Shown piece by piece: positions 23,215 to 34,850 of a DNA stretch of 64,000 nucleotides (position 1 is its first letter; every line of letters begins with the position of its first letter). Source of the DNA: Hofstenia miamia (Eukaryota; Xenacoelomorpha; Acoela); the NCBI GenBank assembly GCA_004352715.1, contig SCFE01000033.1, positions 1,436,110 to 1,500,109 on the forward strand. Reading direction: 5' to 3'. Made by a program: the position numbers and the translations under genes. Under the pieces are notes generated by a model, which did not search any database, was not told where the DNA came from, and worked only from the letters and a program-made list of their open reading frames with translations.

Positions 23215-25580
23215 ATATATATTAGAGCACAATAACATTTTCAATAACATTGTTTAAGGTGGTGTACTCCCCAGAATTGGTGGTATAACAATAACCTTGA
23301 GTAAAAATCTATTAGGTCTATTTGTGCTTTGAATTTTCATTTTTTCTGCAAGTGGAGAATTTAAAACCACAAGGCAGAGAAAAAAAATTTATTTGGGTCT
23401 TGCCTGATTTTTATATCACGTGATTTGATAAAAAACAAAGAAATACATTAAAAATTTAGCATTTTCAACATATTTTTTTTGATTGGAGCAACAGAACTTG
23501 TTCGAACTTGGTACAAATTGCAAGTAGTGTATACAGCACAATTTGAACTAAGATCATGTATATTGGGTGTTTAATTTTTGAATTATTAATCGTAAATTAT
23601 CATAATGATTATATGCAACAATCGATAAACTCGTTAGCATTAATAATTAATAAAAAGTATACATACTAGAAGTCTGAAAATAGTCCATTTTGTAGTTAAT
23701 ACCATTCTACACATATTCTGTAAGTTTCATTACCATGCCATCTTTAGTTTTTAAGATATCATGAAAATTGTTATCAAAATTAACGAATTTGAAGACTTTG
23801 AGGAAAACGTATTAAATTAGCATCATACATTTCGACTAACCCGTTCTAGAAAGAGGGCTTTAAAAGTGTACTAGCCAGTTCTACTCAAAACAGGGGCAAA
23901 ATATGTAAGTGGGATTGAAATGATGGAAAATTCAACATTTATTATATGTGTTTCCATGGAAACGGCCGGTATACAAACTCTAAAAATCTAGGAATGATAT
24001 TTTTAATTGATTACTTTATGGACATCTGAAGAAGAAACACACTTTATTTTGATAGATATTGAAAGATAAAAAGTTAAAGTACCCAAAACAGCAAAAAAAA
24101 CCATAATTTGATTTTGTATTAATTTCCAATAAAAAAATAGTTCTTAAGTACGTGTACATTGTAATCAAGATCTAGTAGCTGTAATCGATACGATAGGTCT
24201 ATGCCCCTATTCCGACAACCACCAAACAACATAATGTCTAAATAATTAACAAGAAATTAAAGATTGAACACAACTGAGTTATATTATGAATCTTTTTAGG
24301 CTTAGAAAAACTGGCAACCCAATGCTCTCAGTGAAAGATTATCAACAAAAATGTGATGCTGACTGTCAACAACTTGCATTCCAACAGACTTTACTTATCG
24401 GATTAACCCTAAATGTCGCATGGTACATTTAAGGGCAGAAACCAAAAAATCGGAACAAATCATCCAATGCTGAGTCGACAGAATTTTCATGGCAACCTCT
24501 CTCAACATCGGGAATCCTCAAAGGTTGATCTGTTAGCACGTGTCACGTCATCTTCACAGGAACGTTTCTGTGGAAGTGGGGTGCTGGAAGCGTCAGTGCC
24601 ATTTGCCATCACAGCAATCCAGCGCTTGATGTTTTCTGAAGTCCTAAACAATCATGATTTATTGTCAATTAAAAATTCGTCCCAATTCAGTCAAAACTAT
24701 TTTGTATAAAAGTGGAGTGTATGACAATTTGTTATTTATATTTATAACTATTACTTCAATCGAATTTTCAGTAGTTTATTCACAAGTTTGCTGCACAAGC
24801 TTAGGTTCAAAGTTGCGATTTGTAATTTTACAGCTTGTAAGGGAAATACATTCTTTTGAGAAATCCGACAAAATTAGTGTATGTAGTTTTTGATAATATA
24901 TATATATATATATTAATCCACTATCTATCCACTGACCAATGCACTGTCGAATAGATTACAGAAATCCCAGTACTTTGAGCTCTGCCTCGTTCAGAAAAAA
25001 GTGGAATTTTTCAAAGCTAAGTTTGTCAATCTCTGCTTTTCATGTCCAAAATGTTCACAGGACGGTCTTTTCTAGCTTTTCCTTTTAGTGATCCGCCACT
25101 TCCAACAACTGTTTGTGTAAAAGTTAGTCTTTTCCACATTGTGATACAGAAATTAAACTGTGTCTCATTTGTTCAGCCTAACAAAATTAATCCCGAACAA
25201 AAATTAGTATTTTTTAAAATACAAATGGTTTTTTTGCAACTGTTGGTTACGTTATGTTGTATGCTCTACACTTTCCACCCTGACTATTTTCTTATCACGG
25301 CAACACAACAGAAAATATTAACGAAAATCACAACTCCCCAACAGTCCCATTGTTTTTGTGACAAGGTATAAAATTATAGAAAAAATTTCGCAAATAGTGG
25401 TTAAAAAATAAATTTTAGCAACTAAATATATTTCTAAATCAAATTTAAGTCAATAACACAATCGCTCCCCGACTGACACTACTACAAATATATTTTTTTT
25501 TACTTTGTATATTGTCCAATACTAAGTGGGGTTAGGAATCCATCAAGGTAAGAACTAATAATCATTTATAATGCTACTTT
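23215..25580. other. No supported gene
   Basis: A fragment near 24390-24480 resembles sequence near 18788-18870 (shared motif AACCAAAAAATCG). Open stretches at 24413-24709 and 25042-25371 lack recognisable motifs, splice context or composition shift, so I do not call them. A short TA run lies near 24893-24914. Confidence 0.5.
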
Positions 25581-25780
25581 TAGATAAAGATTTAAGTTTA
25601 CTAATATTTTATTAAGAACTGTAAAGTTACAGTGATGCATATATATAGATAAAATGTACAATCAATGACAGGTACGTTTGACAAACACCGATCTCATGAA
25701 CTCCCTGATCAAGCATTCGTTGCAGGTTGCAGAGTAAATATTATGTGTAACTATTGTTACTGTCAATACAACATCCTTCA
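25580..25780 (-). repeat. 3' LTR (low-coordinate end) of the gypsy element
   Basis: Contains ACTAATATTTTATTAAGAAC, then a TA-rich stretch, then TCAATGACAGGTACGTTTGA through about 25770. The same blocks recur at 29571-29625 and 29907-30012. On the minus strand it includes an AATAAA hexamer. The integrase-like frame at 25662-26300 runs into it. Confidence 0.7.
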
Positions 25781-26350
25781 CTTCACCTTTTAAGTCAAGT
25801 AAATATTTGACGAAAATCAATAGGGCATCCAAAAACTGGTGTGGTTTTCTTATACGCTGGGGTCGTCCTCTCTTGTATTCACTGCTTGGACTGGCATAAT
25901 CTTGAGCTTCATCCTCAATCTCCTTCACCTTACAGTTATCTTCTCGTTCTACTGTAGGAAGGTCTTCAGTTTGTAGAGGTATATAATCGAAGTCACTAAA
26001 ATAGGTGGCATGCTTTGCAAGTTCAAGATGGCTTCCCAAATGAATCAAATGGCGTCTATTCCTTCGAATAATGCTATTATTTATCCGTATCATGTAAAAC
26101 CTGGGAGCCTTAGCTTTTCCAATTACTGTTCCAATTGCATTGCCTAATGATACAACACGAACCCTTGCTCCTGGATTTAGTTCTTGTAATTTACGTGTTT
26201 GTCGATTGTAAAACTTTTCTTGTGATAATATATATTTTCTTTCATTTCTTTTAAATTCAGTTTGCGAAACTACTTTTGCTATCAGTGCACTGCTTGTCAT
26301 AAATGCATTTGAACGTAAGCACAGGCTAATGCATAGTTGAGATGGTGAAT
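25662..26350 (-). pseudogene. Integrase C-terminal region of the gypsy element
   Basis: The minus-strand frame carries KVVSQTEFKRNERKY, KFYNRQTRKLQELNPGARVRV and a RRNRRHLI block, as at the end of Ty3/gypsy integrases where a basic domain follows the catalytic core. Upstream it continues through AYSPSQLCISLCLRS, the expected post-core segment, directly next to the tandem array. Residues after about position 150 of this frame run into LTR sequence and are not family-like. Confidence 0.8.
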
Positions 26351-27478
26351 AGGCTCAGAAAGATAAAGGCGTGTTGTTGTAGGCCATCAATGCCATTCTG
26401 TAGTCACGATTTTTCTTAACTCCTCTCTCAGCAATTCCATTGGATTGTGGATAACGAGAACTACTGGTTGGTGAATAGGCTCAGAAAGATAAAGGCGTGT
26501 TGTTGTAGGCCATCAATGCCATTCTGTAGTCACGATTTTTCTTAACTCCTCTCTCAGCCATTCCATTGGATTGTGGATAACGAGAACTACTGGTTGATGA
26601 ATAGGCTCAGAAAGATAAAGGCGTGTTGTTGTAGGCCATCAATGCCATTCTGTAGTCACGATTTTTCTTAACTCCTCTCTCAGCCATTCCATTGGATTGT
26701 GGATAACGAGAACTACTGGTTGGTGAATAGGCTCAGAAAGATAAAGGCGTGTTGTTGTAGGCCATCAATGCCATTCTGTAGTCACGATTTTTCTTAACTC
26801 CTCTCTCAGCCATTCCATTGGATTGTGGATAACGAGAACTACTGGTTGGTGAATAGGCTCAGAAAGATAAAGGCGTGTTGTTGTAGGCCATCAATGCCAT
26901 TCTGTAGTCACGATTTTTCTTAACTCCTCTCTCAGCCATTCCATTGGATTGTGGATAACGAGAACTACTGGTTGGTGAATAGGCTCAGAAAGATAAAGGC
27001 GTGTTGTTGTAGGCCATCAATGCCATTCTGTAGTCACGATTTTTCTTAACTCCTCTCTCAGCCATTCCATTGGATTGTGGATAACGAGAACTACTGGTTG
27101 GTGAATAGGCTCAGAAAGATAAAGGCGTGTTGTTGTAGGCCATCAATGCCATTCTGTAGTCACGATTTTTCTTAACTCCTCTCTCAGCCATTCCATTGGA
27201 TTGTGGATAACGAGAACTACTGGTTGGTGAATAGGCTCAGAAAGATAAAGGCGTGTTGTTGTAGGCCATCAATGCCATTCTGTAGTCACGATTTTTCTTA
27301 ACTCCTCTCTCAGCCATTCCATTGGATTGTGGATAACGAGAACTACTGGTTGGTGAATAGGCTCAGAAAGATAAAGGCGTGTTGTTGTAGGCCATCAATG
27401 CCATTCTGTAGTCACGATTTTTCTTAACTCCTCTCTCAGCCATTCCATTGGATTGTGGATAACGAGAACTACTGGATG
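26344..27478 (-). repeat. Nine tandem 126-bp units inside the integrase coding region
   Basis: Unit starts fall near 26344, 26470, 26596, 26722, 26848, 26974, 27100, 27226 and 27352, exactly 126 bp apart and nearly identical (one unit has GATGAAT for GGTGAAT, and the first has GCAATTCC for GCCATTCC). On the minus strand each unit encodes SSSRYPQSNGMAERGV through AYNNTPLSF, then a TGA, then AYSPT. 126 is 42 codons, so frame is kept from unit to unit, but each unit contains that stop. Confidence 0.95.
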
Positions 27479-27680
27479 ATACAATGATATCTAGCCCTTG
27501 TGCAAATGTCCAAAATTCAGCAGAGCCAAATGGATTCTTGTCTGCATCAATCTCATGTGGAATTCGATGTTGTGAGAAAATGTCTTTTATTTTTCCAATT
27601 ACTGCACTTGCACTTTTTTCATGCATCCGATAACTTTGCAAGTATCTAGAGTGGTAGTCAACACATTCATGGTCTTTCAT
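27479..27680 (-). pseudogene. Integrase catalytic core of the gypsy element
   Basis: The frame begins near DYHSRYLQ and continues through KIKDIFSQHRIPHEID, FGSAEFWTFAQ and SSSSRYPQSNGMAERGV. These are the standard rve-type core landmarks (D, then D-35-E region). The second catalytic aspartate position reads IDADKNPFGS where the family has SDNGPQF, so it is probably altered. Confidence 0.8.
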
Positions 27681-27777
27681 GGTGTATTAATGGTTCCTTC
27701 TGATTTTGATCTTGGTGCATTTTACACGTAGAGCATTTTGTTACAAAAGTTTCTATGTCAGTAGACATTCGCGGCCA

Positions 27778-28983
27778 TCATAGAAACTGCCTTGCGAACT
27801 TCTTTGTTTTTATTATAACCATGTGTGCACCATGTACAGCTTCAATCACTTGTTGGCGGCACAGTATTGTTATATAGACGCTGCAGCCACGCATGAGGAT
27901 GTTGTCATTGGTGTGCAGCTCATGTTTAATTTTCTCCAAGTTCTTCTGTTTGTTTGAGTTAAGAAGTTTTCGATTAGGCCATATTTTTCTAATATACCTC
28001 ATCACATTAATTGAATCGGAATCATTCGACAATTCTTTGCGAATAAATTTGAGATTAAGATTTCCCGACGCATTAATGGAATGTCCTGCTATCTTTGGGC
28101 GGCAGTTTAAGTCTTGATAGTATGTCAGCGAAAAACATCAGTTTTCCTGGTTTATATTGGATTTGCATTGACACGTACTTTTGGAGTACTACAAAAATTT
28201 GTTGAACTCTCGGAGGACATATTGATAATGGCTTGTGATGCAAACTCTCAAGCGGTTTGTGGTCCGATTCAACAGTTACAGATCTTCCGTACGTGTATTG
28301 ATGGAAATGCATACATGCATAAGTAATAGCTAACAAATACTTTTCCAATAGCTGACTTTGATGCATCAGTTTGTAAGGTTACAGGAAGCGAATGATCAAA
28401 ATGCTTTAGAACTGGGTCTGACGTTAAATGTTTGATCAAGCGATTAATGGCACTCTGTTGTTGTTGAGGATGAAGCTCAAGAATATGCCAGTCCAAGCAG
28501 TGAATACAGGAGAGGACGACTCCATCGTATAAGAAAACCACCCCAGTTTCTTGGAGCTCTTTGAATTTGGTTTTCAATCTAGGTATCAATGAAAGTGTGT
28601 ATCTTCTTGGCGGGTGCATTATTGGTTTTGCAGATGAATCTGATGGTATCTCATATATATCTTCAACTCTGCCATAACCAAAGAATACATCCTCATACTT
28701 TTTTAGCAAATAAGATAAAAAATTTCGTTTTGATCCTGCATACTTATTGTTTACTGTGCTGAATCCGAAAAGGCGGGTGTCACTTGAAGTTTTGATTGAA
28801 TGTGTATCATTGCATTCTGAGTTCTTATATCGAAAACCTAGTATTCCTGATTTCATCGATGTTTCCAGACCTAGGATGGCTTTAATGTTTGCAGGTAAGA
28901 CTAAGAATTTTGCTAAGACTTTGGGCCTATTTCTTCCAATGATGATTGGCAATTTTACTTCACCACTAATTTTAATGGTTTGA
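27778..28983 (-). pseudogene. Protease/RT/RNase H remnant and zinc-binding integrase N-terminus
   Basis: From high to low coordinate: ILGLETSMKSGILGF (end of protease), a pre-RT spacer, FKELQETGVV (RT start), then an abrupt break. The RT palm with its catalytic aspartates is missing. RNase H resumes with FDHSLPVTLQTDASKSAIG, shifts frame near 28300 and continues with VESDHKPLESL. The 27778-28032 frame resembles the H2C2-type integrase N-terminus (RQQVIEAVHGAHM). Several frames are needed. Confidence 0.8.
28463..28555 (+). repeat. Inverted copy of the integrase-tail segment inside the RT region
   Basis: Plus-strand bases from about 28463 (TTGAGGATGAAGCTCAAGA) match the complement of about 25835-25928 with a few differences, including a short deletion. 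It occupies the position where the RT catalytic core should be, and the minus-strand frame reads straight through it. Confidence 0.85.
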
Positions 28984-29040
28984 CCCCATAACCAGTAAGC
29001 TTGCCATTTGATGGATACATTTGAAATTTTCTTTTGTCTT

Positions 29041-29561
29041 TAACTCAATTTCTTTAAGAAGTTGTTTTGTAAAGATTAATGTTGGGTTCCCTTAAAACCT
29101 ATATCTTGAACAGAGAATATAATCTGTCTCTAATACGGCTGTCTTCCAGTTGTCCGAAGTTACAACGCTTCGCTTGCGTTCTTCGCAAATTTAAATTTTG
29201 ATCAAAGGTTTAGGTTTGATTTTGCTAACTTGAAAAACTGATATCGTTCAAACACCTCGTTGGTGCTTCTTTTGAAGTCATCAACGAACTTTGACAGGAA
29301 CATCAATGAATTTACTTTTGTCTTCTGTTCCTGACCAGATTAAGTTTGTGAAAATTTCGTTGGCAGTATCTCAAAGGCAACGAAGTAAAATTCAAATTCG
29401 AACTTTATCAGGTTTTCGATCTGCTTTAATAGCCTCCATAAAAACATGAAATTCCGCTTCCATTTATCCACTCTGTGGCTATGTTTGGACAAACAATCAA
29501 TATCAAGTGCAAAGGGGTTTAGCGTTTCAAAAGCCATAATCTCTATCACTATCGAATACAA
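29041..29561 (-). pseudogene. gag remnant of the gypsy element
   Basis: Minus-strand frames contain MAFETLNPFALDID and RVDKWKRNFMFLW near the start, then KVNSLMFLSK, VFERYQFFKLAKS and CNFGQLEDSRIRDRLY, the usual order of Ty3/gypsy gag landmarks. At least two frame changes separate these blocks. Confidence 0.7.
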
Positions 29562-30012
29562 AGGTTTAAGTTAACTAATATTTTATTAAGAACTGCAAAG
29601 TTACAGTGATGCATATATACATGTATATATATTTATATAGTGCACGACAAAATGGTGGGAACCTTGGATGAATAGCCATTAAATTTCTCGCACACATCAC
29701 TAAAGTTTAATCATTTGCACATGCTGTGATGAACATGCTCAATTTGAAAATTGAGTTATTTTACGGTTGCTTCAAAAAGGTTGGAACCCTAACATATATT
29801 GCTATTTATTGTTTTAATTTCCGTTATTATAATCCTATTAGTAGTTTGTTGCTTGTTTATACAGTGATGCATATATATATATATATATATAATATATATA
29901 TATATNTCAATGACAGGTACGTTTGACAAACACCGATCTCATGAACTCCCTGATCAAGCATTCGTTGCAGGTTGCAGAGTAAATATTATGTGTAACTATT
30001 ATTACTACCAAT
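29550..30012 (-). repeat. 5' LTR (high-coordinate end), interrupted by AT-rich insertion
   Basis: Blocks matching 25595-25650 occur at 29571-29625, and blocks matching 25663-25770 occur at 29907-30012. Between them lies about 280 bp of unrelated AT-rich sequence with a TA run and a single N at 29906, where the LTR similarity resumes. An assembly join inside the LTR is likely. Confidence 0.65.
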
Positions 30013-30197
30013 ACAAAAGTATATACATGTATTTTAGCTATCATAAGAATATAAACTAACTAAACCAACAAGGGTGTTCACAATTTAAGTATAAACTGAT
30101 AAAATTATTCACAGAATTGTATTTTTCGATATTCATGATGGCTTGAGATTTGCATTATACAATTTCAGCTCTTGCATCACCCTGCCTTATTTTCTAG

Positions 30198-30876
30198 ATT
30201 ATATATATATATATATATATATATTAAATAACAAAAATGATTGCGGATAGTTTCAAATTTATTGATTACAATACTCAAGAGTTACTATGCAAATTTTTGA
30301 TTAATTTTGTTTGAGATTAGTTACAATTTTAAATTTCATTTTAAGCTTTAATTTTAGACTATATTTATTAGTAAAAAATATATTATAAATATCCGACGGT
30401 TTTAACATGCTCACTAAATCAGATCATCAAATACATTTATTCAGTTGTAAATTAATAATTGATATCTTAGAATGTTGAAGTACACGATTCCCAAAGAATG
30501 CTTAAGCATGGGAAAAGCATTTTTATCAGCTGTATCAGGATGATCGACGGCAAAATATTGTTTTAAATGTTACATTATTCCAATACATTTCAAAATATTG
30601 AGAATTAATGTATATATATATATATATATATATANNNNNNNNNNNNNNNNNNNNNNNNNNNNNNNNNNNNNNNNNNNNNNNNNNNNNNNNNNNNNNNNNN
30701 NNNNNNNNNNNNNNNNNNNNNNNNNNNNNNNNNNNNNNNNNNNNNNNNNNNNNNNNNNNNNNNNNNNNNNNNNNNNNNNNNNNNNNNNNNNNNNNNNNNN
30801 NNNNNNNNNNNNNNNNNNNNNNNNNNNNNNNNNNNNNNNNNNNNNNNNNNNNNNNNNNNNNNNNNNNNNNNNNNNN

Positions 30877-30908
<32 letters not shown>
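30198..30908. repeat. (TA)n tracts flanking a 242-N gap
   Basis: A TA run lies at about 30201-30224; another enters the gap 30635-30876 from the left at 30611 and leaves at 30880-30908. The sequence between 30225 and 30610 has no recognisable feature. Confidence 0.85.
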
Positions 30909-30910
<2 letters not shown>

Positions 30911-31035
30911 TCAATAAGAAAATTTGTATTGAATTGGTGATTAATTTTATTTTGGTGATTAATTTTATGTATAATGCGCTTACAAATTAGTATGTTCCCC
31001 TGTGAATAAAAGTGCTGTCAGCAACGCCTTTGGTA

Positions 31036-32811
31036 TTAATAACGAGAATTTAAAGAAACACAGACATGAGTTGCATTCATGACAAGCAAATCATCCATGT
31101 TATCAACATTGACATCCAATAATTTGGCATACAATGGAGGTTCCGTGCAAGGGTACACTGTTGGATGACCCCCATATTGATGAATATAGCCAACCCGAGA
31201 GTACCATCCTCTTACCAAATAGTTATTATGTTCCTCTGAAGAATTCAAGATTACAGTATCGTGTTCTAAATCGCCATCTAAATAACCTCTTAAAACAAAG
31301 GTTTGAGACCCTATTGGCATGTGGGTAGTATAGCGTATTTTCTTCAGTGAATCTGTCCAGATAAACTCATAAATTATGAATTGGGAATTATGACAGAGCA
31401 ATCCAGGACCGATGAAGAGATATTTACAATCATGAGCCATGTTCAGAAAATCTACGTAAATTTCTGATATTTGAAATATGTCATTCAATTTTATCACGGC
31501 AAAAATACTAGTGAAATTTTCTTCTGAGAAACCGTTGCAGTAAACATAATCAGTTTTAGATAAATCCAAACAAGACTGATTGTTTCTGTTTATGTCATAG
31601 ATCAGTAAAGTTATAGAAGGCTGGATGAATTGATCTGTAATAAGCAATAATGGTTCCACAAAAACAATACTTGCAGTGTAAGTAACATTCAGCTGAAGCA
31701 AACCAGTGAATCTATCAAATACTGCATATTTGATAGTGTTTGATTGTACGCAGAACAACAATGTTGCATTTAGCAATTGTAAATTCGTACAAGTTGGGAA
31801 GGATTGAAAATGGAATATTTCATAAGGACTTAGAGGTCCTACATTAAGATTCGAAAATTCAATATCTGTGTGAATTGCAAAGACCTTTTCATTTGCATAG
31901 CAGAGTATTTCAAGTCCTGAGTTGTGCTTGTAGTGACCAAATCCAATGAAATTCCCGCAAATTGAAATATTGTGAATTTCTGTTATGGTAATTTTGTCCA
32001 GCTCATAAAAAGGGTTGTAAATAAGCATTCTATTGTCAATTGGTATGAAATATTGAGGCCTTGATCTACCTGCACATTTGACTTTCACTTGTATGTAGTA
32101 CATAAAGAATGTACTTTGGCTAACGCTTTTTACATCTAGATATGTTACTAGGTTTGAATTATTCAATATTTTGTAATCCGAAAATTTAGCATCAAGAGAT
32201 AATTGTAGCAATGCATTTTGAAAATTTAATTTTTCAAAAGATATTTTTAATAGACTATCTTCTAAACTTATTTTTGGTGATTCTCCAACTCGATGCCAAT
32301 GCATACCCCTGCAAGTCAAACGTGAAGCTGTTGTATTTTCAAATAAAGCCACTATTTCAATTTCAATATCTTTAAAAAACACAGAAATATCACAAATTTT
32401 TGATAAAATGTTCAGTTTATTTAAATGTGTTGGTGTAAAATTGCAGTGATTAACCAGGACGTTTTCTTGAGTACTTCTCCGTAAGATTTTAACAAACACG
32501 TCGGCCACGTGTGGTAGTTGCACTGTAATGTTTATTGAGTGGATCTCATGGGGAATGGCATCCAATATCATAAATTCAATGGAAGTTACAAAGTATTTCT
32601 TTACATGAAATTTCTTAATCTTATAAACTCCATTGCCACATGTTGTAATCAAATTCTCTGGAAGGTCTATAGATAAATCATGAAGACAGTTCTTGATGAG
32701 TGTGTAAGCAATATTTTCCTTGGTCATAAAGTAGTTTTTGTCAATGTTTGCGCCCACAAATGTCATTAACAAGATAATATTCTTAAAAATATGAAGCAGT
32801 AACATCGGCAT
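31036..32811 (-). CDS. Secreted glycoprotein with C-terminal FG-GAP/VCBS-like repeats, single exon
   Basis: The frame is open from 32982, but I prefer the ATG at 32811 because it begins a strong signal peptide (MPMLLLHIFKNIILLMTFVG); this gives 591 residues. The upstream part of the frame has no such feature. The mature protein has about ten N-x-S/T sites (for example NITV, NTTA, NVTY, NFTS, NATH), as expected for an extracellular protein. Near the C-terminus are two FG-GAP/VCBS-like units: RGYLDGDLEHDTVIL and LLDVNVDNMDDLLVM, the second with a full DxNxDxxDD calcium loop, as in integrin-type beta-propellers. The rest is unrecognised and could be a divergent propeller. No transmembrane helix follows the signal, so secretion or luminal retention is inferred. 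Confidence 0.75.
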   Translation of the reverse strand: MPMLLLHIFKNIILLMTFVGANIDKNYFMTKENIAYTLIKNCLHDLSIDLPENLITTCGNGVYKIKKFHVKKYFVTSIEFMILDAIPHEIHSINITVQLPHVADVFVKILRRSTQENVLVNHCNFTPTHLNKLNILSKICDISVFFKDIEIEIVALFENTTASRLTCRGMHWHRVGESPKISLEDSLLKISFEKLNFQNALLQLSLDAKFSDYKILNNSNLVTYLDVKSVSQSTFFMYYIQVKVKCAGRSRPQYFIPIDNRMLIYNPFYELDKITITEIHNISICGNFIGFGHYKHNSGLEILCYANEKVFAIHTDIEFSNLNVGPLSPYEIFHFQSFPTCTNLQLLNATLLFCVQSNTIKYAVFDRFTGLLQLNVTYTASIVFVEPLLLITDQFIQPSITLLIYDINRNNQSCLDLSKTDYVYCNGFSEENFTSIFAVIKLNDIFQISEIYVDFLNMAHDCKYLFIGPGLLCHNSQFIIYEFIWTDSLKKIRYTTHMPIGSQTFVLRGYLDGDLEHDTVILNSSEEHNNYLVRGWYSRVGYIHQYGGHPTVYPCTEPPLYAKLLDVNVDNMDDLLVMNATHVCVSLNSRY

Positions 32812-32989
32812 GCTTGTAACATATAATATAAAGTAGACTGCATTGTATGAATTTTTTATTGTAGTCATGGGCAACATAAATTGATTGTTAAGTTTATTTA
32901 GCAGTAAGGCACACAGTCTATTATCTTTCAAAACATCGCATTCAGGGTATCTTATATATTTTTTAAGGTCTAAATAAATCAATATTTCT

Positions 32990-34790
32990 AAAACCGGAAT
33001 TCATTATTCTTATATATTGATTTTTGTACAAAGATTGGAACTTATAATAATTGTTGTTTTCAATAAACCTGATCATTCGAGTGATGCTGCTGTTTGATTA
33101 ATATTACATCACATAAATATATTCTGTATTGAGAAAACATGTATAAGAGACAGTATTTATATAGATAATTCGTCATGTATCACTAGTTGCTCAAAGCCCA
33201 ATTTTAAATAATGGGTGTCAAAATAAATCATTCATGACTTAGTTTAAATTTGAAAATTTGATAGGAGTGGGCGAAAAGAGCGGAAATATATAAAATTTCA
33301 TAAATTAATTTAGTTCTTTAAAAACTCACGACGGCCAACGAGACTGCAATAGGTGGGCTGTTCTCACTTGAACACCTCCGAAGCAAATATACGAATAGGT
33401 CACCGTTGCTGAACACATTTGACTTATCAGTGAGTAGACAATTCCAGATTTGACCTTTTGACCTAACATAAGCATTAGACATCTACTATAATAAAAACCA
33501 AGTACTTTAAAGTCAATTATATTTATAGTAAAAATTCCAAAAGAATATAATGAATAAATTTTTTGAAAAAGCTTGCAGCATTTTTATTCTTAAAAAGTGT
33601 TTGATGTCAGGAGTCATATGTTACTAATAATTCAAATATTTTCTTCTCATATTGTGACTCTACATTGCAAAGCTTGCCTTTTTGTGAGGCTCCTTAACTT
33701 TTTTGTCTTTGTTTATCTGATAAGGAGATCCTATATTTTGCTTAGTTTGGGAGAAAATCCTTTAAGAAGTTTGAGAAAATTTTATTGTTTCATTGTACTA
33801 GAGTATTAGAATGATAATTCACATGCTGTTTATGGTTCCAAATTTTCAAGTAGTTTTCTCTGAGCCTATTACAAAGTTTGGAAATCTTGAGATATGATAT
33901 TTATATTGATGAATATGCTAGAAAGAAACATTGAAAATATGTATTAAAGTATACTGGTATTGCTGAATATCTTGAAAAGTTCCAAATTTTTCATTGAAAA
34001 TAACATTTAATTAGCTAAGTTCTATCCGCGCCTAAAGTTCAGGTAGGCAGGACATGGAAATCTCCTAGAAGGAGCAATTATACTTAGTTATACATATTTT
34101 TTTATGTAGATAGATCAGCTAAGCCCATTGAAGTATACTGTGCACAAAGTCAGTGGACGTACACTTGAAAATTTAAGAAGTTTCATAATAACAAGTTTGA
34201 ACATTTGTATTTTTCAAATATTCGAAAGGAGTGAATTTTGATTTTGAGGATATTCAACCAAATATCAGGTGAGGAGCTTAACCTATCCTAGTTGAAAAAT
34301 AATTTTGTTTCATTTGGCGAAAAAATATGCACACATTTATTTGTTTGCTTTTTATTTATTTTTCAATTCTAAGAGATACTAACATATTATTGCATCAATT
34401 TAAACCACAATAATGATTTACAATGCTACTCATAATTCTGCATATTTTAATTATCATAAGAATATGTAATAACTAAGTCAACAACTGTGATCATATTAAA
34501 AAATTTAATGAAAAATGAAAAACTATTTAAAATTTTGCAAGAATTGATGAATAGAAAATTTTAATTTTCCTTAGTTATAATAGTTTGAAATTTGCGTTAT
34601 GCAATTTAATCTTTTTGTATCATCATGCGCAATTTTCTCGATTGTGATGGCTTGTGGTTGAAGATCCATTTGTAAGAATATCGTAGGAATATCTTGAAGG
34701 AATAACCAATTCGTCCATGTTAATTTATCAATATACTGATAGGAAGTGGTATTATCAATCGCATCAGCACATCTTAATATCAGTGGCTGC
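32990..34790. other. No supported gene
   Basis: AT-rich intergenic sequence upstream of the minus-strand glycoprotein gene. Its promoter should be here, but I see no diagnostic element. Short open stretches near 33597 and 34571 lack similarity to anything I recognise. Confidence 0.5.
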
Positions 34791-34794
34791 AGCT

Positions 34795-34850
34795 TCAAGT
34801 AACTCCGTGACCGGCACGGTGGTCAGTACCAACCGGCTTCTATCTCTGGG
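34795..34850 (+). repeat. Right-end fragment of the CAGAGATAG hAT-like family
   Basis: The segment CGGTGGTCAGTACCAACCGG followed by CTTCTATCTCTG matches the right ends near 5513-5540 and 19585-19615. Its complement begins CAGAGATAGAAGCCGG, a hAT-style terminus. Confidence 0.6.

Larger units (their letters stand above)
25580..30012 (-). mobile_element. Rearranged Ty3/gypsy LTR retrotransposon
   Basis: Read on the minus strand the order is LTR, gag, protease/RT remnant, RNase H, integrase, LTR. LTR-like sequence at 25580-25780 is repeated at about 29550-29640 plus 29907-30012. The coding region is broken by stops, frameshifts, loss of the RT core, an internal inverted copy and a nine-unit integrase array. 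It is a fossil, not a functional element. It is best called a Ty3/gypsy retrotransposon; I see no envelope gene. Confidence 0.85.

Noticed and set aside
24413-24709. Open stretch of 98 codons on the plus strand
   Set aside because: Overlaps a segment with repeat similarity and has no motif, splice context or signal peptide.
25042-25371. Open stretch of 109 codons on the plus strand
   Set aside because: No recognisable domain; hydrophobic residues scattered as expected for translated AT-rich DNA.
26344-27478. CRISPR-like regular repeat array
   Set aside because: Units are contiguous with no unique spacers, encode integrase and lie in a eukaryotic retrotransposon.
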